64,000 nucleotides of DNA from Advenella kashmirensis WT001 (GTDB lineage: Bacteria; Pseudomonadota; Gammaproteobacteria; Burkholderiales; Burkholderiaceae_B): positions 3,472,001 to 3,536,000 of the forward strand of contig NC_017964.1 in the NCBI RefSeq assembly GCF_000219915.2, written 5' to 3'. The translations under genes and the position numbers were made by a program. Of this stretch, positions 51,315 to 61,997 are shown piece after piece (position 1 is the stretch's first letter; the number at the start of each line of letters is the position of its first letter). Under the pieces are notes generated by a model. The model worked only from the letters and a program-made list of their open reading frames with translations, made no database searches and was not told the origin of the DNA.

Positions 51315-51490
51315 GCCCCGCTCAGCCCGATGAATGGCTTGCGCTATACTTGCACATTCACATCACATTGGCCGTGTATGATCTGGGTCTGTGGCATTGG
51401 CGCATTGGCCGTATTTCGGCCCGGCGCACTTGTGCACACTACGATTCCGTCCACTGCCACGAGGCCCCTGCCAGCCAGGTTATCCGTTTT

Positions 51491-52327
51491 ATGATCATGC
51501 TTAACGAACAAAAAGCCCCGCTGGTCCATTTGGCCAACGCCATTGGTACGATGAGTGAAGTTTCTTCACGCGTCGGCCAATATGTCCTGGCCAATCCGGA
51601 AAAAGTGGTTCACCAGACGGTAGCAGAGCTGGCCGAATACACCCACAGCGGCCAGGCCAGCGTGTTGCGGCTGTGCCGTCAACTCGGCTTCAAGGGCTTC
51701 AGCGACTTCAAACTGGCGCTCATGGCCGAACTCTCAGCCAATGAGCATAGCGCCGCGACGGACAGCGACAGCGAGGCCGACCGCTATAGCGCCCTGCTCA
51801 GACGGCTGACACTCAGTATGCAGAAAACCGCGTACGCCCTGCATGCCGAGCAGTTATTGGCTATTGCCGTGCATATGGTCAAGGCACGCCGCATCTCGGT
51901 GTTCGGCTCCGGGATATCCGGGCTTGTCAGTCAATTGGTGTCCTACCGGCTCATGAGGCTGGGCTTGCCCGCCCAGGCTTTTCAGGATCCGGTCCTGGCC
52001 CATGAAGTGATGACCGATGTAGACAAGCATTGCGTGGCGCTGGGCATTTCCGAAAGCGGCGTCACCCTTGACACCGTGGAGTTTCTCAAACGCGCCCGCT
52101 CGGCTGGTGCAAAAACGATTGCCATCACCGGGCGCGTCAACAGCCCGGTTGCCCAGGCTGCAGACCTGGTATTACTGGCTGTGCCGATTGAGCCACTCAC
52201 CATTGGTGGAGATATTTCACCTGCAATCAGCAAGATTTATCTGGTGGAATTGCTTGCCATGGCGATTGCCGATCTGTCTCACGCAGGCGCCAAAGCAATG
52301 TTCGGAGTAAAACTCCATGATCAATAA
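51491..52327 (+). CDS. RpiR/MurR-family transcriptional regulator (HTH plus SIS domain)
   Basis: N-terminal helix-turn-helix of the RpiR type (QTVAELAEYTHSGQASVLRL, CRQLGFKGFSDFKLALMAEL), then a C-terminal SIS domain that binds phosphosugars (ISVFGSGISGLVSQLVSYRL; VALGISESGVTLDTVEFLKR; AKTIAITGRVNSPVAQAADL). The start at 51491 gives 278 residues; an upstream open extension is not RpiR-like. It directly precedes the ABC importer and very likely controls it in response to a phosphorylated sugar or polyol. Confidence 0.9.
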   Translation: MIMLNEQKAPLVHLANAIGTMSEVSSRVGQYVLANPEKVVHQTVAELAEYTHSGQASVLRLCRQLGFKGFSDFKLALMAELSANEHSAATDSDSEADRYSALLRRLTLSMQKTAYALHAEQLLAIAVHMVKARRISVFGSGISGLVSQLVSYRLMRLGLPAQAFQDPVLAHEVMTDVDKHCVALGISESGVTLDTVEFLKRARSAGAKTIAITGRVNSPVAQAADLVLLAVPIEPLTIGGDISPAISKIYLVELLAMAIADLSHAGAKAMFGVKLHDQ

Positions 52328-52390
52328 ATAATATTGAAATAAATAACCAATAGAATGACGCCTGTTTGAAACAGACAGGTAATAGTCATC

Positions 52391-53590
52391 ATGGCCGCTT
52401 CAGTCAGACTTGAAAAAGTCGAAAAGTATTACGGTACGAAACGCACGCTTGCCCAGGTATCGCTCGATATTGCCGCCGGTGAATTTCTGACGCTGGTCGG
52501 CCCCTCCGGCTGCGGAAAATCCACCCTGCTGCGCATTATCGCGGGCCTGACTACGCACGAGCATTGGCGCGTCTATATTGGCGATCGCGATGTCACGCAA
52601 TTCCCGGCGCGCGATCGGCCGGTTTCGATGGTCTTTCAGAGCTATGCCCTGTATCCGCATATGACCGTTGCGCAGAACATCGCCACACCGTTGAGAATGA
52701 AGCGTTTGCCGGCGCCGGCCAGATGGCCGCTGCTGGGTCGCTTCTGGCCTGGTAGCCGTAAGCTGCGCCAGCAGATTGACCATGAAGTGGCGGCGGTGGC
52801 CGCCCAGGTGCAGCTTGAAAATCTGCTGGACTCCAGGCCGTCGCAGCTATCGGGCGGCCAACGCCAGCGTGTGGCTGTGGCCAGGGCCATGGTGAAACAG
52901 CCCGACGTATTTCTCATGGACGAGCCATTATCCAACCTGGATGCGCGGTTGCGTGTCCATATGCGCTCGGAAATCGCCGCCCTGCACCAGCGCACCGGCG
53001 CGACGTTCATTTACGTGACGCATGACCAGGTAGAGGCCATGACATTGTCAAGCCGGGTCGCTGTCGTCATGGATGGCAGTATCGTGCAGATCGGCACGCC
53101 CAGGGATCTGTACGAAGACCCGCAAGACATTCGTGTCGCCCGCTTTATCGGCAGCCCGGAAATGAACCTGCTGGCAATCACATCTGACATGCGGCACGGC
53201 GCTAGCGTGGCAGGCGAACCCATTGCCCTGCCCATGCCGGCCACCGATGCCGTGGTTCATATGGGCTTTCGCCCCGAGAGCGTGAATATTGCCGATCTAT
53301 CAAGCCGACCTATGCCAAATGCAATCCGTCTTTCCGCGACGTTCGAACGCATGGAAGTGCTCGGTCATGACGCCCTGATTTTCTGTCGGCATCAGCACTC
53401 GAACGAACCACTGGTGGCAAGAGCGCCGGTTGCCGATGTGGACCGGCTGCGCACCCGCGGCAACTGGTCCGACAAGCTGACCCTGCAGGTCAACCTGGCC
53501 CAGACGTTCTGGTTCAATGCGCAAGGCAGCAGAATCGCACCCGCGTACACCAGTTGCGAGGTACTGCCCATTCACAAGCGTGTGTCCTGA
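52391..53590 (+). CDS. ABC transporter ATP-binding protein, UgpC/MalK type
   Basis: 399-residue ATPase of a carbohydrate importer. Walker A GPSGCGKSTLLRIIAGL, Q-loop VFQSYALYPHMTVAQNIAT, signature LSGGQRQRVAVARAMV, Walker B VFLMDEPLSNLDARLR and the switch His in THDQVEAMTLSSR are all present. The C-terminal TOBE-like domain is FRPESVNIADLSS onward. Between the Q-loop and signature there is an extra stretch rich in Arg/Pro (MKRLPAPARWPLLGRFWPGS) absent from ordinary MalK/UgpC. It is followed 2 bases later by the permease gene. Confidence 0.92.
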   Translation: MAASVRLEKVEKYYGTKRTLAQVSLDIAAGEFLTLVGPSGCGKSTLLRIIAGLTTHEHWRVYIGDRDVTQFPARDRPVSMVFQSYALYPHMTVAQNIATPLRMKRLPAPARWPLLGRFWPGSRKLRQQIDHEVAAVAAQVQLENLLDSRPSQLSGGQRQRVAVARAMVKQPDVFLMDEPLSNLDARLRVHMRSEIAALHQRTGATFIYVTHDQVEAMTLSSRVAVVMDGSIVQIGTPRDLYEDPQDIRVARFIGSPEMNLLAITSDMRHGASVAGEPIALPMPATDAVVHMGFRPESVNIADLSSRPMPNAIRLSATFERMEVLGHDALIFCRHQHSNEPLVARAPVADVDRLRTRGNWSDKLTLQVNLAQTFWFNAQGSRIAPAYTSCEVLPIHKRVS

Positions 53591-53592
53591 AT

Positions 53593-54521
53593 ATGAGCAG
53601 TTGCCACGCCCTGCCCGCGCAACAGGCAGAACGGGTCACCGAAAAAAAACGCCGCTGGCCTGACAGCATGGCTGGTGGTTTGCCATGCCTGCATCCTTTC
53701 TCATGCTCAGCACCATGCTGCTGCCTGTCATCATTGTGATGCTGCTTAGTTTTACCAACTATGAGCTTGGCATGCCGGACACGGGCTTTGTCGGTATCGA
53801 TAACTATGTGTCGGTTCTGGGCGATGCCAAATTCTGGCATGTGCTGCGCAATACCGTGATCTATACCCTGCTGGTCGTTCCTGGTTCAGTCATCGGCGGC
53901 CTCTTTCTGGCCGTTCTGGTGCAAAGCGTCGGCAAGGGTCGCCGCATTTACCAGTGCCTGTTTTTCCTGCCGGTGACCGCAACGCTGGTGGCCATGGCCA
54001 CCGTCTGGAAGTATCTGCTGCACGGCCAGATCGGCCCGATCAACCAATTGCTGCATGGCCTTGGCCTGCCGCAAATGGAATTCTTTGGCGATCCCGGGCT
54101 GGTGTTAATTTCACTTGCCATTATCGGCATCTGGCAGCTGGCCGGTTTCAATATGGTGCTGTTTATTGCCGGCCTGGTGGCCATCCCCGAAGATCTTTAT
54201 GACGCGGCCCGCGTAGACGGCGCCGATCGCCCGTGGGACCGCTTTTTTACCGTCACCCTCCCGCTACTGGGTCCCACCATGCTATTTGTGATCGTGACCT
54301 CCAGCATCACCGCATTCAAAGTCTTCGATACCGTAGCCGTACTCACCCGGGGTGGTCCACAGGCAGCCAGTGAAGTCATTCTTTACCAGATTTACCTGGA
54401 GGGATTTCAATATTTGCGTACAGGCAGTGCCGCTGCCATGACCGTTCTCTTCCTGGCCTGCATTCTGGTCCTGTCCTGGCTGCAAACCAGATTAACCGAA
54501 AGAAAGGTTCATTACGTATGA
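53593..54521 (+). CDS. ABC transporter permease, UgpA/MalF type, one frame break
   Basis: The N-terminus MSSCHALPAQQAERVTEKKR and RRWPDSMAG is in one frame. After one lost base near 53680 it continues with ASFLMLSTMLLPVIIVMLLS, typical of UgpA-like permeases, GFVGIDNYVSVLGDAKFWHV and CLFFLPVTATLVAMATVWKY. The EAA-type loop is DLYDAARVDGADRPWDRFF. Six membrane segments are likely; restored length is about 310 residues. The stop overlaps the next permease start by 4 bases. Confidence 0.88.
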
Positions 54522-55378
54522 CACCGCAACCGAGGTATGGCGCCCGCCTTCTATCACAACTGACATTATCGTCCTGTTTGCGCCACGGTACATTACTCGT
54601 GCTGGCGCTGGCCATGCTGTTCCCTTTTTACTGGATGATCGTGACGGCCTTTCGTCCCGCCCAGGAAGTGTTCTCGGGCTCGTTCAACTGGCTGCCCCAG
54701 CAGTTTGTCGGCTGGGATAATTTCCGCACCGCTCTGGCCGATGCGCCTTTACTGCGCTACATGCTCAATGGCGCAATCGTCTGCGCCGGTGTGCTGCTGG
54801 TGCAATTGGCAACGGCCATACCTTGTGGCTGGGCATTGGCGCGCTACCGCTTCCGGGGCGATCGACTCCTGTTTGGCGCCGTTCTGCTGGGCTTGTGCAT
54901 CCCCATCCAGGTGCCGGCCATTCCGCTCTTTCTGGGGCTGGCTGCAACCGACCTGCTCAACACCTATTTTGCCTTGATGGTGCCCTTTTTTCTGTCGGTG
55001 TTTGCCATCTTCCTGTTCAGACAATCATTCAAGATTTTCCCGGAAGATATCGTGCAGGCTGCGCGACTGGATGGTCTGTCCGAAATGGCCATTCTCTGGC
55101 AGATCGTCGTTCCCGCCAGCAAACCGGCCATTGCCGCCTTCTCGGTCTTTTCCGTAACCAGTCACTGGAACGATCTTTACTGGCCGTTGATTGTGATCAC
55201 CAATGCAGAGCTGATGACGCCTCCTCTGGGATTGGCATCCTTTGCCGATCCCGAGATCGGCGCCAACTTCGGCGCGCTGATGGCCTCCGCAACGATCGTG
55301 ACGCTGCCGCTGATGATTCTCTACCTTTTTATTCAACGCCATTTTATTCAGGGCGTGACCAATACAGGCGTCAAGTAA
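54518..55378 (+). CDS. ABC transporter permease, UgpE/MalG type
   Basis: 286 residues, intact. LLVLALAMLFPFYWMIVTAF, with FNWLPQQFVGWDNFRTAL, is the family start. The EAA loop is DIVQAARLDGLSEMAILWQI; VTSHWNDLYWPLIVITNAEL is the usual late segment, ending HFIQGVTNTGVK. Inner-membrane partner of the preceding permease. ATGA overlap indicates translational coupling. Confidence 0.93.
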   Translation: MTPQPRYGARLLSQLTLSSCLRHGTLLVLALAMLFPFYWMIVTAFRPAQEVFSGSFNWLPQQFVGWDNFRTALADAPLLRYMLNGAIVCAGVLLVQLATAIPCGWALARYRFRGDRLLFGAVLLGLCIPIQVPAIPLFLGLAATDLLNTYFALMVPFFLSVFAIFLFRQSFKIFPEDIVQAARLDGLSEMAILWQIVVPASKPAIAAFSVFSVTSHWNDLYWPLIVITNAELMTPPLGLASFADPEIGANFGALMASATIVTLPLMILYLFIQRHFIQGVTNTGVK

Positions 55379-55432
55379 GGATGCCAGCTTCAGACCAGCG
55401 GGTCGGAAGTTTTTTTCTGGAGTGCAAGTGAT

Positions 55433-56718
55433 ATGAAAACTGTTTGTCGGATATTGATGGGGCTGTCAGTCAGCAGCCTGTGTGCATACGCGGTAACGGC
55501 CCAGGCCGAGACCATTACACTGGATGCCATGCACGCATGGCCAGGCCACAATCCTTTTTATGAAAAAGTCGCACAGGCGTTTACCAAGGAGAATCCGGAT
55601 ATTGTCGTGCGCTTTCGGGCCTCGCCACCTTCTTATGACGAAGCGCACCAGGCCGTGCTGCGCAGCATGATGACCGGGCAATTGCCCGACGTCTACTTCT
55701 CCGGCTTTCATTTATTGCCCGAACTTGTGCATGCGCTGGAGCGCCGCAAGCAGGCAGTCGATCTGAAACCATTTATCGATAAAGAAAAAGATCAGTGGTT
55801 GCAGACCAATTACGAGGCGTCCGTCCTGAAACTGGCCCAGGTCGACGACAAACAATACGGCCTGGCCTTCAATGCCTCCACACCCGTTATTTTCTACAAC
55901 GCGGACCTAGTCAAAAAAGCCGGCGGCGACCCGGATGCATTTCCGACAGACTGGTCCTCGCTGGTGGCGCTTGCCGCGAACATCGCCAAGACCTCAGAAG
56001 GCATTAACGGCATGGCCTATGACGTACATGCCTGGCCGGACGACTGGCTCTGGCGTGCCCTGATCATGGAGCAAGGCTCCCCCATCATGAACCCTGACGG
56101 TAAAACCGTAGCTTTTGCCGGCGAATCAGGCCTGAATGCATTGCGCAAGGCCCGCAGCTTTGTGACCGACGGCGCCATGGCCTTGCGTGATTTTGACCAA
56201 TCGCGCCAACAGTTTGTATCAGGCAAGCTGGGCTTTATTTTTGCCTCTCCCAATAGCGCCAAGCATTTTCAGAATTGATCGGCTCGCGCTTTGCCCTGCG
56301 TTCCTCGGTATTCCCTCTAGCGAATAAAGCATCCGGCAAGGTGCCTACCGGTGGAAATGCCATGATGATTCTGAGCAAGGACCAGAAACGTCAAGAAGCC
56401 GCGTGGCAGTTCATCAAGTTCGCCACCGGCCCTGTCGGTCAGACAGCAGCGGTGCTGGGTTCGGGCTATATGCCTACCAACAAGCTGGCCCTGCAGCCTG
56501 AGTACCTTGGAGACTTTTACAAGAAAAACCCCAACTGGGAAACCAGCCTGAAGCAGATTGCCTATGCCAGCCCATGGGGCGGCTACCCGGGTAATAACGG
56601 CGTACAGATCTGGCGCACACAGCGTGACATTATCGGTTCTGTCATGCGCGGCACGGTGACGCCCGAAGACGGGCTCGCACAGATGACTGAAGCGACCAAT
56701 GCCCTGTTAGCAAAATAA
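55433..56718 (+). CDS. Extracellular solute-binding protein family 1 of the ABC importer, one frame break
   Basis: Periplasmic binding protein with signal peptide RILMGLSVSSLCAYAVTAQA. HAWPGHNPFYEKVAQAFTKE and RSMMTGQLPDVYFSGFHLLP resemble UgpB-like proteins. It has YGLAFNASTPVIFYNADLVK and GINGMAYDVHAWPDDWLWRA. One A is missing near 56273 (CAGAAATTG read as CAGAATTG); the second frame has LPLANKASGK-like SVFPLANKASGKVPTGGNAM and AAWQFIKFATGPVGQTAAVL. Restored length is about 429 residues. Its ligand may be a glycerol- or sugar-phosphate ester, judged from the phosphatase genes beside it. Confidence 0.88.
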
Positions 56719-56766
56719 TTATGTCAACCGGGGTGGCCAGGCGCCGCCCCATTTTGCCGGTATCTC

Positions 56767-57451
56767 ATGATCAATACTTCTTTGGATCTAATTATTTTTG
56801 ACTGCGATGGGGTCATCGTGGACAGCGAAGTGCTGTCCACGCGGGCGTCTGCCGCAGCACTGGCTGAATTCGGCCTGAGCCTGAACGAAGCGCAGGTGCC
56901 GATCTGCTGGTGGGCCTGACCTTTGAGGCGGGGCTCAAGCGCATCCACGAGCAATACCAACTGGTGTTGCCACCGGCATTTGCCCGGCGAAAAATGCAAC
57001 TGACCGAACAGCTATTTCGTCAGGAACTGACGCCAGTGCCAGGTTTGCTTGACTTGCTGGAACGTCTGACGCTGCCTTACTGCGTGGCGTCCAACAGCTC
57101 CCACGAACGGCTGCGGTTTTCGTTCGAAGCCACAAACCTCACGCACTATTTTGACGGCCGCATCTACAGCGCTGACGATGTCGCTCAGGGCAAGCCCGCG
57201 CCGGATCTGTTCCTGCACGCGGCAGGCCAGTATCACACGCCGCCGCAGCGTTGCCTGGTGATCGACGACAGTCCCAGTGGGGTGCGCGCGGCAGTGGCCG
57301 CAGGCATGCCGGTCATTGGATTTACCGGCGGCGCCCATGCACTTCCTGCGCTTGCCCACCAGTTGCACGACGCTGGCGCAACATGGTCATGCCTGACTAC
57401 GCTGCGGTCAGCGCACACATCGAACAGTACAACGTAAAGGAATTTTCATAA
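56767..57451 (+). CDS. HAD-superfamily phosphatase (beta-phosphoglucomutase-like), two frame breaks
   Basis: Nucleophile motif DLIIFDCDGVIVDSEVLST near residue 12, motif II VASNSSHERLRFSFEATNLT, Lys in DDVAQGKPAPDLFLHAAG, and motif IV CLVIDDSPSGVRAAVAAGMP. Frame breaks near 56900 and 57385, the second restoring VMPDYAAVSAHIEQYNVKEF-S. The stop overlaps the next start (TAATG). About 229 residues restored. It likely dephosphorylates a small sugar or polyol phosphate delivered by the operon. Confidence 0.87.
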
Positions 57452-58347
57452 TGCTTGATACGCTTTTTTCCAGGCCAGGCAAATTTTTGCGTGGCAATCT
57501 GCATGCCCACACCACCAATTCCGACGGCATGCTGCCGACCGAAGAAGTGGTTAGGCGATACAAGGAATCAGGTTACGATTTCCTGGCGCTCACAGATCAC
57601 TTTCTGCCCTCGTATCAGTTCCCGCTGACCGATGCGCGGCAATTCGCCTCGGACACGTTTACGCCACTGGCCGCCGCCGAACTGCACGTGCCGCGCACGG
57701 AAAACAGTGCACTGTGGCATATTACCGCCATCGGCCTGCCCTACGACTTTGAACCCACGCGCGAAGGTGAAGACGGTCCGACCATTGCCCGGCGTGCAGC
57801 CGATGCCGGCGCCTTCGTCACGCTGGTTCACCCGGCCTGGTACAGCCTGTCGCTGGCCGACGCGCTCACGATTGATGCGGCCCACGCCGTGGAAATCTAC
57901 AACCACGGTTGCCAGCTCATGCATGACAAGGGCGATGGCGCCTATCTGCTGGACGGGTTGCTGGACCGCGGGCGCCCGATGCTAGCCACTGCCGTTGATG
58001 ATGCGCATTTCAAGTCACCGGACTTTGGCGCGGCATGGGTAGAACTCAAGGCCGACAGCAGGGACCAGGCCGATATCGTGGCGGCCCTGAAAGCCGGCAG
58101 TTTCTACTCCACCCAGGGACCGGTCTTTCATGATATTGAAACCACCGCCACTCATCTGAATGTACGCTGTTCTGCCGTCAATGGCATTCTGGTTGTGGGC
58201 GCCGGTTATCTGATGGCCTATCAGTTTGCGACCGGACTGACCCGTGCCAGCATTGATCTGGCGCCGCTGGCAAAAAGCCCGTGGTACCGCGTCGTTTTAA
58301 TTGGCGCAGATGGCAAGCGCGCCTGGAGCAATCCGGTCTGGAAGTGA
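57451..58347 (+). CDS. PHP-domain phosphoesterase (CehA/McbA-like metallohydrolase)
   Basis: 298 residues, intact. PHP metal ligands are visible: RGNLHAHTTNSDGMLPTEEV (H-x-H and D), FLALTDHFLPSYQF, AAAELHVPRTENSALWH, FVTLVHPAWYSLSLADAL and AVDDAHFKSPDFGAA. The last 70 residues form a beta-rich extension. Together with the HAD gene it suggests hydrolysis of a phosphodiester or phosphomonoester taken up by the importer. The precise substrate is unknown. Confidence 0.87.
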   Translation: MLDTLFSRPGKFLRGNLHAHTTNSDGMLPTEEVVRRYKESGYDFLALTDHFLPSYQFPLTDARQFASDTFTPLAAAELHVPRTENSALWHITAIGLPYDFEPTREGEDGPTIARRAADAGAFVTLVHPAWYSLSLADALTIDAAHAVEIYNHGCQLMHDKGDGAYLLDGLLDRGRPMLATAVDDAHFKSPDFGAAWVELKADSRDQADIVAALKAGSFYSTQGPVFHDIETTATHLNVRCSAVNGILVVGAGYLMAYQFATGLTRASIDLAPLAKSPWYRVVLIGADGKRAWSNPVWK

Positions 58348-58481
58348 CGCAGTGCGGATCGCGTACCTAACGGCATAGTTCAGCAAAGGACATAACGCTT
58401 GCGCAGCTTGCATGCGTGAGCTTGCGGCCTGTGTCACCCGATACATTACGAGCCCGATAGGTACGTCACACCCGACAGCCG

Positions 58482-58534
58482 CAAAAAAACCGGGACGACT
58501 TGCATGACGTAATGCCATGTGGGTCGCCCCGGTT
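58482..58534 (-). terminator. Intrinsic terminator of the gcv operon
   Basis: AACCGGG-A-CGAC (58488-58499) and GTCG-C-CCCGGTT (58523-58534) form an 11-pair stem with one mismatch. On the minus strand TTTTTTT follows. It lies about 60 bases past the gcvP stop. The rest of the 248-base gap after the PHP gene holds nothing else. Confidence 0.85.
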
Positions 58535-58595
58535 CGTTTGATGTGGGATGCTCTGTTACCAGAAATCTCCCACGACAGACCTGCTACGGGTCCAA

Positions 58596-61503
58596 TTAGT
58601 CGATATAGGCTTCCAGCGGCGGGCAGGAACATACCAGATTGCGATCGCCGAAGGCATTATCTACCCGCGCCACCGGCGGCCAGTACTTGCCGACAGGCGA
58701 GACATGGCCGGGATAGGCAGCCTGGCTGCGCGCATAAGCATGGTTCCACTCATCGGCAGTCAGCATTTGCGCTGTATGCGGCGCGTTGGTCAGCACATTG
58801 TCCTGGGCATCCACCTCACCGGCCTCTACCTGGGCAATCTCGCGGCGGATAGAGATCATCGCCTCCACAAAACGGTCCAGCTCTTTCAGACTTTCCGATT
58901 CGGTCGGTTCAACCATTAAGGTACCAGCCACCGGAAAACTCATGGTTGGCGCGTGAAAACCATAATCGACCAGGCGCTTGGCCACGTCGTCTACCGTAAT
59001 GCCGCAAGCGTCCTTGATGGGGCGCAGATCCAGAATGCACTCATGGGCAACGCGACCGTTACGACCGCTGTACAGAACCGGATAATGCGGCGCCAGGCGA
59101 GTAGCAATATAGTTGGCATTGAGCAGCGCAACTTCGGTGGCGCGCTGCAAACCAGAAGCGCCCATCAGCGCGATATACGCATAGGAAATGGGCAGAATGC
59201 TGGCCGAGCCAAAAGGCGCCGAGGACACCGGACCAGGGCGTCCGGCCGCATCGGCTGCGTCAGGCTTGCCCTGTTCGTTCAGGACACCCGGCAGATAGGG
59301 CGCCAGATGCGCACGCACGGCAACCGGACCCACGCCCGGACCGCCGCCGCCATGCGGAATGCAGAAGGTCTTGTGCAAATTCAAGTGGGAAACGTCGGAA
59401 CCGAAGCTGCCTGGCTTGGCCAGCCCGACCATCGCGTTCATATTGGCGCCGTCCAGATATACCTGGCCGCCAGCGGCATGAACCAGATCGCAAATCTGTA
59501 CGACGGCTTCCTCGAACACGCCATGAGTAGAAGGATAGGTAATCATCAGTGCAGCCAGACGATCGCCGGTCTGCTCGATTTTGCGCTTCAGGTCTTCCAC
59601 GTCCACGTTGCCATTGCTGTCAGAGGCAACCACGGTCACCGACATGCCGGCCAGGTTGGCCGAGGCCGGATTAGTACCATGGGCAGAGGACGGAATCAGG
59701 CACACATCGCGCTGAGTCTGGCCATTGGCCTGGTGATAGGCACGAATGGCCAGCAAGCCGGCATATTCGCCTGCGCGCCGGAATTGGGCTGCAGGCTGAC
59801 CGAATCATAGCCGGTTATCTCGCACAACGCGGCCGACAGGCGACTGACCAGTTCAGCATAGCCCGTGGTTTGCGCAGCCGGTGCGAACGGGTGAATATTG
59901 GCGAACTCCGGCCAGGTGATGGGAATCATCTCGGCAGTGGCGTTCAGCTTCATGGTGCATGAACCCAGCGGAATCATGCTGCGATCCAGCGCCAGGTCCT
60001 TGTCGGCCAGGCCGCGCAGGTAGCGCAACATGTCGGTTTCGGAATGAATGCTGGAAAAAATCGGGTGCGACAAAATGGCGGACTGGCGCGCCAGGGTGAC
60101 CGGCACGAAGGTGTCTTCGCCGGCGTTGAGTGCAGCAACATCAACCGCAGTCGCACCGGCAGCTTGGTCAGCACATTGGCCAGTGCCTGCAGGTCTGCCA
60201 GGGTGACTGTTTCGTCCATGGACAGGGCAAATTGCGTGTCGGATACCCAGCGCACATTGATCTGCGCGGCATCCAGCCCGGCACGCAGTGCCTGACCGTG
60301 ACTGGTCTGCACCAGCAGCGTATCAAACCAGGTCTCGTTCTGTACCTCATAACCGGCAGACTGCAGCAGGGTGCGCAGCAGGGTCGTGGTCACATAGGTA
60401 CGCTGGGCAATGCGCCGCACGCCCTTGGCGCCGTGATAAACGGCAAACATGCTGGCCATCACGGCCAGCAGCACCTGCGCAGTACAAATATTGGAGGTCG
60501 CCTTCTCGCGACGGATATGCTGTTCGCGCGTTTGCAGCGCCAGCCGCAAGGCCGGCTTGCCCTGCGCATCCTTGGACACGCCTACCAGCCGTCCCGGCAT
60601 GCTGCGCTTGAAGGCATCGCGGCAGGCCATGAAACCGGCATGCGGGCCGCCAAACCCAAGCGGCACGCCAAAGCGCTGCGCCGAGCCCACTGCAATATCG
60701 GCGCCCCACTCGCCCGGTGCTTTTAAAATGGCCAGGGCCAGCAGGTCGGTGGCAACCGCCACCACAGCACCTGCGGCATGCGCATTAGCAGCCAGTTGCG
60801 TATAGTCGCTCACGCCGCCCAGGCTATGCGGGTACTGCAGCAGCACGCCAAAGCACTCGGGCAGGCCGTCGGCTTCATCAGCCACCACGACCTTGATGTC
60901 CAACCCTTCTGCACGGGTTTTAACCACCTCGATGGTTTGGGGGTGGCAATGGGCAGACACAAAGAAAACATCGCTTTTTGACTTGGCAGAACGGCGTGCC
61001 AGCGTCATGGCCTCGGCCGCAGCCGTGCCCTCGTCCAGCAGGGACGCATTGGCAATATCCAGGGCCGTCAGATCGGTCACCATGGTCTGGAAGTTCAGCA
61101 GCGCTTCCAGTCGTCCCTGGGAGATCTCGGGCTGATAAGGCGTGTACGCCGTATACCAGGCCGGGTTTTCAAGAATATTGCGCAAAATCACATTGGGGGT
61201 CAGCGTGCCGTAATAGCCCTGGCCAATGTAGTTGCGGTAAACCGCGTTTTTCTGTGCAATGGCGCGCAATGAAGCCAGCATGTCGGCTTCGCTGCGTGGC
61301 CCGTCCAGCGCCAGGGGCGCGGCATTGCGAATACGGGAAGGAACAATCTCGTCTATCAGTTCGTCCAGGCTCTCGGCGCCAATGACAGACAGCATCTCTG
61401 CCTGCTCGGCTTCAGATGGCCCGATATGGCGTCCGACAAATTCCTGGGACGTCGCTTCGTGTGTGTGCAACATAATCTGGGTAATCCGGTGGTAATCAGT
61501 CAT
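58596..61503 (-). CDS. gcvP: Glycine dehydrogenase (decarboxylating), P protein, frame breaks
   Basis: PLP enzyme that decarboxylates glycine and passes the aminomethyl group to lipoyl-GcvH. The N-terminal half has [39 protein letters not shown] and [20 protein letters not shown]. Frames change near 60158 (one G lost before GGTGCGACT) and 59765 (GGCGAA read as GCGAA). The C-terminal part has [20 protein letters not shown] and [20 protein letters not shown] with the PLP lysine. Restored length is about 970 residues. Start 61503 (MTDYHRIT) or 61473 are both possible. Confidence 0.93.
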
Positions 61504-61552
61504 GCCGCTGTTGCCTGGCATTCAGCGTGAATGCGGGCAACGGCGGCGGGTT

Positions 61553-61924
61553 TCAGGCCTGGGCTTCGTAGGCAGCCGCATCCATCAGCTTGTCGGCGTC
61601 GGCCGCGTTGGCGGGCTTGATTTTGAATATCCAGTTAGTGTAGGAGTCTGCATTGACCAGGTCAGGCTGCGCTTCCAGCACATCGTTGAATGCGACAATT
61701 TCGCCATCTACCGGTGCGTAGATGTCCGAAGCGGCCTTGACCGATTCGACCACGCCGGCGGTGTCGCCTGCCTTCAATTGCGCGCCCACCTGGACGTCGC
61801 CCACGTAGACCAGATCCCCAAGCTGTTCCTGGGCGTTATCAGTGATGCCGACAACGAACACGTCGCCTTCGGCCAGGACCCACTCATGCGAAGGGGTGTA
61901 TTTACGATCGGTAGGTAATTTCAT
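61553..61924 (-). CDS. gcvH: Glycine cleavage system H protein
   Basis: Lipoyl carrier protein of 123 residues, intact. MKLPTDRKYTPSHEWVLAEG is the typical start. DNAQEQLGDLVYVGDVQVGA and AGVVESVKAASDIYAPVDGE follow, with the lipoylated lysine in ESVKAAS. It shuttles intermediates between GcvP, GcvT and dihydrolipoamide dehydrogenase. It lies between gcvT and gcvP. Confidence 0.96.
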   Translation of the reverse strand: MKLPTDRKYTPSHEWVLAEGDVFVVGITDNAQEQLGDLVYVGDVQVGAQLKAGDTAGVVESVKAASDIYAPVDGEIVAFNDVLEAQPDLVNADSYTNWIFKIKPANAADADKLMDAAAYEAQA

Positions 61925-61997
61925 TCAAGACTCCTGGAAGAGGAAAATGACCACGTTGCACACGGTCATATAGTATCAAGGTTTATGTGACGGTTTT

